From contig NZ_JAEAGO010000003.1 in NCBI RefSeq assembly GCF_016464625.1, forward strand, positions 310,001 through 374,000: DNA of 64,000 nt, written 5' to 3'. Both the position numbers and the translations under genes were made by a program. Below the pieces are notes generated by a model. That model worked only from the letters and a program-made list of their open reading frames with translations, made no database searches and had not been told where the DNA came from. Numbering within the stretch: the first letter of the stretch is position 1; the number at the start of each line of letters is the position of its first letter. The stretch comes from Penaeicola halotolerans (GTDB lineage Bacteria > Bacteroidota > Bacteroidia > Cytophagales > Cyclobacteriaceae). Shown piece after piece: positions 35,754 to 42,409 of this stretch.

Positions 35754-36626
35754 GTGAAGCACAAACTACTCTTTATCATCAATCCTATAGCTGGTACAAG
35801 AAGGAAAAATCACGTTCCTGCTCTCATTGATCAATATCTTGATGCCGAAAAGTTTGATTACAAGATCAGCTTCACTACCTATGCTGGACAGGCTAAGGCA
35901 CTAGCACATGCTGCCTTAGAAGAAGGATATGATGCAGTAGTAGCTGTAGGTGGAGATGGTACAATCAACGAAATAGGAAACGCCCTCCTTCATAGTCAGT
36001 GCAAACTTGGTATCATTCCCTTTGGCTCAGGTAATGGCCTAGCGCGACATCTCGGTATCCCTATGGATACTAAAGCTGCCATCCAAAAACTCAATCACTG
36101 GGAAGACATTCAAATAGACGCTGGTCAGGCCAATGAACATATATTTTTTTGCACAGCGGGACTAGGCTTTGATGCGTGGATAGGTAAAGTTTTCGCAGAT
36201 ATGCCTCATCGTGGCTTGAGTAATTATGTGAAAGCAGTATTGAAGGAGTATCGCTCTTACCAGCCAAGTACTTATCAGCTAAAAATTGCAGATCAGGTAT
36301 ACCAAGAAAATTGCTTGCTGATGACTTTTGCCAATACGACTCAATGGGGCAATAATGCACATATCGCACCTCAAGCCTCTGTGGAAGACGGTATGCTTGA
36401 TCTCTGTATCATACGCAGTTTCCCCTTATATAAAGCACCCAAACTTGGGCTGGATCTCTTTGGTAAAAAACTAAAACCAAGCACCATTATGGAATATAAA
36501 TTATTCCAATCCTGTGAGTTATATGAGCTGCCTATGTGCTGGTTTCACACAGATGGTGAAGTGCATCAAGTCACCGATAGACTTCATATAAAGTGTATCG
36601 AAAAAGCCCTTCGGGTTATTATTTAA
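35754..36626 (+). CDS. Diacylglycerol-kinase-family lipid kinase (YegS/DgkB-like)
   Basis: Cytoplasmic, membrane-associated lipid kinase. The catalytic domain is evident: FIINPIAGTRRK at the start, VAVGGDGTINEIGNAL (the GGDGT nucleotide loop) and PFGSGNGLARHLGIP. The 290-residue length is typical. The start is GTG at 35754; the family start KHKLLFIINP follows it and no upstream ATG exists in frame. The lipid substrate (diacylglycerol, ceramide or phosphatidylglycerol) cannot be told from sequence. LpxH lies 29 bases downstream, pointing to an envelope-lipid gene group. Confidence 0.92.
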   Translation: MKHKLLFIINPIAGTRRKNHVPALIDQYLDAEKFDYKISFTTYAGQAKALAHAALEEGYDAVVAVGGDGTINEIGNALLHSQCKLGIIPFGSGNGLARHLGIPMDTKAAIQKLNHWEDIQIDAGQANEHIFFCTAGLGFDAWIGKVFADMPHRGLSNYVKAVLKEYRSYQPSTYQLKIADQVYQENCLLMTFANTTQWGNNAHIAPQASVEDGMLDLCIIRSFPLYKAPKLGLDLFGKKLKPSTIMEYKLFQSCELYELPMCWFHTDGEVHQVTDRLHIKCIEKALRVII

Positions 36627-36655
36627 GCTAAATTAATGGTACATTCATTTACGAT

Positions 36656-37420
36656 ATGAAAATCCAACTCGGCAAAGGAAAGAAAATATATTTCGCTTCA
36701 GACTTTCACCTAGGCGCGCCTAATGCTTCTGAAAGTTTAGAAAGAGAACATAGAATCATTCGTTGGCTAGATCAGGTATCCAATGACGCTGAAGCCATAT
36801 TTCTAGTAGGTGATATTTTCGATTTTTGGTTTGAGTACAAGCGAGCAATTCCAAAGGGGTTTATCAGATTTCTGGGTAAAATCTCTCAGCTAAAAGATGC
36901 TGGAATCAAAATCTATTTTTTTACAGGCAACCACGACCTATGGATGTTTGACTATTTCCCAAAGGAACTGGGTATCCCTGTCTACAAAGAGCCGATCACT
37001 TTAGAAGTGAATAAGGCTAAATTTCTAATCGGACATGGTGATGGGCTAGGTCCAGGAGATAATTTTTATAAGTTTCTGAAAAAAATCTTTACTAGTCCTA
37101 TTGCTCAATGGCTTTTTGCAAGGCTTCACCCCAACTTTGGCATATGGTTGGCTACTTCTTGGTCTCAGAGCAGTAGAGCCTCGAATCTAGAGAAAAACGA
37201 AGACAGCTTCAAAGGAAATGATGAATGGCTCTGGGCCTACAGCAAAGAAGTAGAACTCAATGAGCATCATGACTACTATATCTTCGGACACAGGCATCTG
37301 CCTCTGGACCTACAAGTAGGTGATACTGCACGCTATGTCAACTTAGGCGAATGGATCAGGTTCAATACCTACGCTGTATTTGATGGTGATCAGCTCAGCT
37401 TAGAAACTTTTGAAAAATGA
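36656..37420 (+). CDS. lpxH: UDP-2,3-diacylglucosamine diphosphatase, LpxH type
   Basis: Calcineurin-like metallophosphatase that splits UDP-2,3-diacylglucosamine to lipid X in lipid A synthesis. Metal ligands are in ASDFHLG, VGDIFDFWFEY, GNHDLWMFDYFP, GHGDGLGPGD and FGHRHLPLD. GNHDLWMFDYFPKELGI and DFWFEY are characteristic of the Bacteroidota LpxH group. The 254-residue length fits. Its TGA overlaps the ATG of the next gene (ATGA), so translation is coupled to the exported protein at 37417. Confidence 0.93.
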   Translation: MKIQLGKGKKIYFASDFHLGAPNASESLEREHRIIRWLDQVSNDAEAIFLVGDIFDFWFEYKRAIPKGFIRFLGKISQLKDAGIKIYFFTGNHDLWMFDYFPKELGIPVYKEPITLEVNKAKFLIGHGDGLGPGDNFYKFLKKIFTSPIAQWLFARLHPNFGIWLATSWSQSSRASNLEKNEDSFKGNDEWLWAYSKEVELNEHHDYYIFGHRHLPLDLQVGDTARYVNLGEWIRFNTYAVFDGDQLSLETFEK

Positions 37421-38223
37421 AAGCCTTTCTCTCTCTTTTCTTGATGATTTCCTCCATTGGGAGCTTCGCTCAAGACAGTAGCTGGAAACTATTGAAAACT
37501 CATCCCATAGATCGCGTATCTGCCGTATCTATCAGCAATAAAGGCAATGTCTATGCTGCAGATAGTCAGGGAAATATCAAGCAATTTGACGCTAAAGGAG
37601 AAGAATTACTCAGTATCTCCCCCCAAAGAGTAGGCAAGGTATCGAGTATAGAAGCTTGGCAAGAGATGAATATTTTTGTCTTCTACAGAGATTTTCAGTC
37701 TTATACAGTATATGATCGGTTTTTGAGAGCACTGTCAGAAGTCAATCTCAATCAAAATAATCTCATCGATCTCGCCAGTCAAATCAGTCCCGAGCCTAAT
37801 GGTAGAATCTGGATGATCGATCAAGTAAGTTTGAGTTTAAAAAAAATAGATCCTCTTTATCAAAGATTGATGGTAGACAATCCACTCAATCTGCAAATCC
37901 CTCAAGATGAAATCAATCCGCTCTATATGCGAGTGTATCAAAATTTGATTTTTATAAGTACAGAGGAAAATAATATCTTGATTTTTGATCAGTTTGGCAA
38001 TTACATCAGAAGTATAGCTACAGAAGCTCCAGTAAGCTACTTCAACTTTGAAGGAAATACACTTTACTTTGCTTTAAAAAATCAACTCATCAAACAAGAT
38101 ATCTACAGTAAAGAAGTAACTAGATTAAACTTTCCTGTAAATGGCATCAACTTCTATCTGCAAAATGGGAAGTTTAGCTATTTATTCACTGAAAAGGCCT
38201 TACTAATCTATCAGTTAGATTGA
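37417..38223 (+). CDS. Exported propeller-like hypothetical protein coupled to lpxH
   Basis: A 268-residue exported protein with a signal peptide of 18 residues (ending GSFAQD). The mature part has repeated segments such as AVSISNKGNVYAADSQGNIKQ and FISTEENNILIFDQFGNYI, which look like beta-propeller blades (NHL or YVTN-like), though too few for a full seven-bladed propeller. No family name can be given. Its ATG overlaps the lpxH stop by 4 bases, so it is translationally coupled to it. It ends directly next to the convergent ABC ATPase gene, with no spacer. Confidence 0.78.
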   Translation: MKAFLSLFLMISSIGSFAQDSSWKLLKTHPIDRVSAVSISNKGNVYAADSQGNIKQFDAKGEELLSISPQRVGKVSSIEAWQEMNIFVFYRDFQSYTVYDRFLRALSEVNLNQNNLIDLASQISPEPNGRIWMIDQVSLSLKKIDPLYQRLMVDNPLNLQIPQDEINPLYMRVYQNLIFISTEENNILIFDQFGNYIRSIATEAPVSYFNFEGNTLYFALKNQLIKQDIYSKEVTRLNFPVNGINFYLQNGKFSYLFTEKALLIYQLD

Positions 38224-38910
38224 TCAAAAAGAAGTCTCTCCAGGCACTTGCATGCCATCAAACAAATGCAGTTTTTTATTAGCCATCAAAGTGTCAGAAG
38301 CCGTATGTGCGGTCAATAAGATGGTCATTCCCTCTTCATTTAACTTTACTAAGCTATCTCTCACAAAATTAATTTCAGCCCAACTCAGCTTTTCGAAGGG
38401 TTCATCAATGATCAAAATTTGAGGCTTATGAACGATCGCTCTTGCCAAACTAGCTTTTACCAAGTGATCTACAGTCAGATTACTCACCTGCTCATCCGCT
38501 TTGTGAGCGATCTTAAAACATTCTAAAACTTCCTTAACGCGATCTACTCTTTGACTTAAAGGCAATCCTGAATAAACCAGTGGTATCTCTATATTTTGGC
38601 TGAGTGTCAGTCCTGAAATAAGATTGAAGTTTTGAAATACATATCCAAAATATTGCGATCTAAATCTAGCCAATTCATCTTCACTGTATGTCGTAACATC
38701 CCTACCCAAAAACAGTAACTTACCCTGATCAGGGATCTCCAACAAACTCAATAAACTAAGCAAAGATGATTTACCTGCTCCTTCAGCACCTGATATCACT
38801 AGAAAATCTCCTTCCTGCAAAGTAAGATTAACTCCTTTGAGATCATGCTGTAAGTGAGCTGTAGATTTTCCCAATCCACGTGCCTCTATGAGTGTCTGCT
38901 TAGTGTACAT
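38224..38910 (-). CDS. ABC transporter ATPase with degenerate signature motif
   Basis: A 228-residue stand-alone ABC ATPase of the LolD/MacB-like type. Walker A is GAEGAGKSS (41-49), the Q-loop is YVFQNFNLI (Gln93), Walker B with catalytic Glu is ILIIDEP (Glu170) and the H-loop His202 is in LLTAHTASD. The signature expected as LSGGQ reads NLTVD (144-148), followed by a normal ASLARAIVHKP helix, and the D-loop is SWAE instead of SALD. No permease gene is adjacent. Because LSGGQ contacts ATP bound to the partner NBD, a homodimer would be impaired. It may pair with another NBD or be regulatory. Confidence 0.85.
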   Translation of the reverse strand: MYTKQTLIEARGLGKSTAHLQHDLKGVNLTLQEGDFLVISGAEGAGKSSLLSLLSLLEIPDQGKLLFLGRDVTTYSEDELARFRSQYFGYVFQNFNLISGLTLSQNIEIPLVYSGLPLSQRVDRVKEVLECFKIAHKADEQVSNLTVDHLVKASLARAIVHKPQILIIDEPFEKLSWAEINFVRDSLVKLNEEGMTILLTAHTASDTLMANKKLHLFDGMQVPGETSF

Positions 38911-39105
38911 AAACTGTTTTATTCAGATAGCGACAAGCTAAGTGCCAAGATAGCAATCTTCTCTAAATCAGCAGCATGAAGTGAAGCATGAAAATTTAGC
39001 GAACGAATACGAACGCTGCACGTACATGTAAACGGGCACTTTATTTGACATGCTTTTTGAAGTCGTTCCTCAAATTTTGTTTAACTTGCGCCTCGATTTG
39101 GATAA

Positions 39106-39555
39106 ATGAAACATATTTTAACTCATACTACAACGATTTTTTTTAAATTGGGCGTTTTAATAGCCTGCTTGCTCCTGTTGCAAGTGACTTTATTCGCACA
39201 AACCAAGTCAACTAATACGCAAAAACCTGTTACACTCACTGAAAAAGGACTGTATTATCCAAATGAAATGCTAACCACTGAGGTGGATTTCAAACTAAAA
39301 TCTCAAGGGAAGCGGAAGTTTAGCTTGGAGTTTAATAATACGCAATCTAGACCTATCGTCATTAGAATCTACGACATCATAGGAAATCTCATACATGAAG
39401 AAACTGTTCTCAAAAAAGGAGAATTCAAAAAAACCTATGAGATGGACAAAGAAAAGACTGAGCTTTTTGTAGTCAAAGTGAGTAACGGTAAGATAGACAA
39501 AGCTAAAAGTATCTTTGCTATACCCGTCAGCTCAGCCAATGTCAAAGATCAGTGA
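39106..39555 (+). CDS. Small exported protein with a T9SS-tail-like domain
   Basis: A 149-residue exported protein with an extended hydrophobic signal (about residues 13-31, ending LFAQT). The mature part is one all-beta domain: FSLEFNNTQSRPIVIRIYD, IIGNLIHEETVLKKGEFKKTY and ELFVVKVSNGKIDKAKSI. The strand pattern VIRIYDIIGNLI...VVKVSNGK resembles the C-terminal sorting domain of type IX-secreted proteins or a small DUF3244-like domain, although here the domain makes up the whole mature protein. Its end overlaps the end of the convergent TolC-like gene by 14 bases. Similarity is by eye only. Confidence 0.6.
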   Translation: MKHILTHTTTIFFKLGVLIACLLLLQVTLFAQTKSTNTQKPVTLTEKGLYYPNEMLTTEVDFKLKSQGKRKFSLEFNNTQSRPIVIRIYDIIGNLIHEETVLKKGEFKKTYEMDKEKTELFVVKVSNGKIDKAKSIFAIPVSSANVKDQ

Positions 39556-41017
39556 GATTTGGCACTCCAGCTGCCCAGTAAAGCGTAGCCCTCGCTTTTT
39601 GATATTTTGTGTTGAGATCTAGAAGCTTCATACGTGCTGATAGCAGATTGTTTTCACGTGTATTGACTAAGAAAAGCGTACTCTCACCATTTCTAAACTT
39701 CAAAAGTTCTCCTCTAAGCATTGCTTCATTATTGATTACTACTTGCTGTTGCATCTCCGTCAAGCCCTTCAGTGTCAGCAGCTCATTATATACTGCATTG
39801 ATCTCGTTGAGGATTTCTCTGTTGAGAATATTACGATCATAGGAAGTCTGCTGTAACTTCACATTGGTGAGTTGCATCTTAGCACGCTCCTTTCTCATAA
39901 AAAGCGGTATGTAAACTGAAAGTCCCCATTTATAATCCTCTCTAAAAAAACCTTGATTAGGAAACTCAGGACTTCTAGTATACTCTTGCAGAAAGTTATA
40001 GTTTGCCTTAATAGAAGGGAGTAGATTATTCTTAGCCAACTGCCTTTCTATTTCTAACTGCTTCAGTACGGTATTTACTCTGATCAACTCAGGATGGCTG
40101 ACAGCTGCTTGATTTCTCAAGCGCTCCAGATCTGATAGTGTCAACTCAAAGAAATTAAGACCACTCGGAGCGGGAAATATTTCATTGAGTTCAAGGGGTT
40201 CTTGATTTTCTGACCATATAAAGTTAGATACTCTAATGCTCGCATTTTGATACTCCAGCTGTGCTTGCTTGAACTCTATCTCTCTAGTCTGCAAAGTGAT
40301 AAGTGCCTCCACAGTATCAAGAGGCGCATTATCTCCAGAGATCATATTTTGTCTCAAGAGCTTAAATCGCTCTCTAGCCAAGTTGATTCCTTCCTCTTGT
40401 ATAGTGAGATTTTGATGCGCAAAATACCAATCCCAATAGAACTTAGTGGCATCTAGCAAAAGTTTGTTAATCAGCTTAATACGATCCGCCTCAGCTAGCT
40501 CAGGCAATAGCTGCGCTTGTCTCAAGGCAGCCCTCCTGCCATCAATGATGAGGTCTCTACCTAGTGGGACAGAAAAACCTGCGGTCAGTAGCCCATTGTC
40601 AGGAAAAGTTCGCTCATCGCTCAAATAAGTACCATCAGCTCTATCATAACCCAATTTCAAATCAGTCCCAAACCAAACGGGGATCTTTAACTCAGAGCTC
40701 AAAATATCCCAATACTCAGTGTTGCTGAAATTTTTATAATCATAATCGCCTCCCAAGACAGGATCAAAAGCACCTCTTGCCAATCTAATCTCCTGTCTTG
40801 CGATCTCTTCATATAGCCTCGCTTGTGAAGCCACTGGGTGGTTGGCCAATATGATGGTATAAAAATCCTCTAAACTTAAAGTTAGCTTACCATCTAGATA
40901 GACATAATCTAATCCTGCCTTAGTCTGCACAGTATCTCTCTCCTGTGCTTCGATAGCATGGACTAGACTTAGGACTAGAGCCAAGGTCAATAAGATATAT
41001 CTATTTATCAGTGTCAA
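39542..41017 (-). CDS. TolC-family outer-membrane export channel
   Basis: Outer-membrane efflux protein of 491 residues. A signal peptide (MTLINRYILLTLALVLSLVHAIEAQ) is followed by two OEP repeats. Long alpha-helical hairpin segments such as LEIERQLAKNNLLPSIKANYN and NREILNEINAVYNELLTL alternate with strand pieces (DWYFAHQNLTIQ, RENNLLSARMKLL). The start is TTG at 41015-41017; no ATG occurs before the mature protein. It is the last gene of the ABC-HlyD-TolC set, 7 bases after the HlyD gene, so it likely forms the outer channel of that system. Confidence 0.9.
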   Translation of the reverse strand: MTLINRYILLTLALVLSLVHAIEAQERDTVQTKAGLDYVYLDGKLTLSLEDFYTIILANHPVASQARLYEEIARQEIRLARGAFDPVLGGDYDYKNFSNTEYWDILSSELKIPVWFGTDLKLGYDRADGTYLSDERTFPDNGLLTAGFSVPLGRDLIIDGRRAALRQAQLLPELAEADRIKLINKLLLDATKFYWDWYFAHQNLTIQEEGINLARERFKLLRQNMISGDNAPLDTVEALITLQTREIEFKQAQLEYQNASIRVSNFIWSENQEPLELNEIFPAPSGLNFFELTLSDLERLRNQAAVSHPELIRVNTVLKQLEIERQLAKNNLLPSIKANYNFLQEYTRSPEFPNQGFFREDYKWGLSVYIPLFMRKERAKMQLTNVKLQQTSYDRNILNREILNEINAVYNELLTLKGLTEMQQQVVINNEAMLRGELLKFRNGESTLFLVNTRENNLLSARMKLLDLNTKYQKARATLYWAAGVPNLTDL

Positions 41018-41024
41018 AATGGTA

Positions 41025-42407
41025 TTACTTAATAGGTGCTGAATCTGTATAAGCTTTCTTTCCTAAGGCTGATTCGCTAGGCTCCGTCTCTAAGCTTGGA
41101 GGGAAGCCATTGAGTTGACGCCAGATCTCGTACCATACAGGCACTTCATCAAGCATCGCCCAGCCATATACTCCTGAGCCAAGTCTTAATTGATTTGGCC
41201 ATGGTTCTTCCGTAGGATCAGGCCTAACGAGTATTCTGTATTGACCAGCTTTACTATCTACAAAATCGATCACTTCTATTACACCACCAAAAGTACCAAC
41301 TGCTACTTGTGGCCATCCACTAAACTGTAAGGCTGGCCATCCGTCAAATTCAAGTCTAACTTTTCTTCCTTTAGACAAAAGCGGCACGTCCATAGCCTTC
41401 ACGTATAGCTCTACAGCCACATCTGGATTTTCAGGCATGATAGTCGCTACCGGCTCGCCTTCTTTGATGGTCTGACCCAAACCTGCTTTCAATGCTTTGA
41501 CCACATAGCCATCCTGAGGAGCAAGTATCGCATATTGACTGGTTCTTATACGCACATTGGCATACTGGTTAGTTAGCTTTGATAGCTCTGCTTCAGATTC
41601 AAAGAGTGTCGAACTAGCCTTACTTTTGTCAGACTCAGCCTTACTGATTTTGTCCATGAACTCAGCCTCAGTAGCAGAAATATCTACTTCTGCGATGACT
41701 CTTGCGTTTCGACTAGCGTCTAGATTATTAGCAGCTGTTTCTTGATCTGCTTCCGACTTTTGTCTAGTAAGATTTATTTGTTGGAGCTTATTAAGCGAGA
41801 TAGTACCAGAGTCATACATCACTTTGAATCTTCGGTACTGATCATTGGCGATTTGGTAATTCAGCTTTGCTGCCTCTAGCGCTGCACTGTCTGTTTGTAC
41901 TTTGAGTATTGCCTGTTGAAATTTATTGTTTGCTTGCTCAATCTTGAGGACCATACTCCTTCTCATAGCAGTTAACTGCTGCTCTAGCGCTGCTATTTCC
42001 GCAGTTTTCGCACTGATTGTCCCTCTTTTAGCAGATATCTGCTCAGAAAGCCTAGTGAGGTACTCAGGATCGAAATAAGCATCCTTCACCTCAGAAATAA
42101 CCATGATAGTATCTCCTCTAGTCACATACTGACCTTCCGCTATACCCCATTTCTCTATTCGACCTGCGATCACAGTCTCTATAGTCTGAGGCCTATTGGC
42201 TGGAGTCAAGGCAGTTAGTGATCCGTATCCTTGTATATTTTGCTGCCAAGGCAGAAAGAGAATAATGAACAATACCAAAAATATTCCTGATAGCCACCTA
42301 GCCAAAAGCTTTCCAGCCTTGGGTGTTTTCAACACTTTCAAGGAGTATAGTCTTTCGTTTTCTTTAGACATCTCAGGCGCTACCCTTCTATTAGATAAAT
42401 TCAGCAT
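41025..42407 (-). CDS. HlyD-type membrane fusion protein
   Basis: Periplasmic adaptor of 460 residues linking an inner-membrane transporter to TolC. One membrane helix (about residues 37-55, LSGIFLVLFIILFLPW) is followed by a lipoyl-like half (TVIAGRIEKWGIAEGQYVTRGDTI), a long coiled-coil hairpin (about 110-270, RLSEQISAKRGTISAKTAEI and on) and the second lipoyl half RTSQYAILAPQDGYVVKA. A C-terminal beta-barrel ends near RLGSGVYGWAMLDEVPVW. It lies 2 bases after the ABC gene stop and 7 bases before the TolC gene, so the three are one operon. Confidence 0.92.
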   Translation of the reverse strand: MLNLSNRRVAPEMSKENERLYSLKVLKTPKAGKLLARWLSGIFLVLFIILFLPWQQNIQGYGSLTALTPANRPQTIETVIAGRIEKWGIAEGQYVTRGDTIMVISEVKDAYFDPEYLTRLSEQISAKRGTISAKTAEIAALEQQLTAMRRSMVLKIEQANNKFQQAILKVQTDSAALEAAKLNYQIANDQYRRFKVMYDSGTISLNKLQQINLTRQKSEADQETAANNLDASRNARVIAEVDISATEAEFMDKISKAESDKSKASSTLFESEAELSKLTNQYANVRIRTSQYAILAPQDGYVVKALKAGLGQTIKEGEPVATIMPENPDVAVELYVKAMDVPLLSKGRKVRLEFDGWPALQFSGWPQVAVGTFGGVIEVIDFVDSKAGQYRILVRPDPTEEPWPNQLRLGSGVYGWAMLDEVPVWYEIWRQLNGFPPSLETEPSESALGKKAYTDSAPIK

Positions 42408-42409
42408 AG

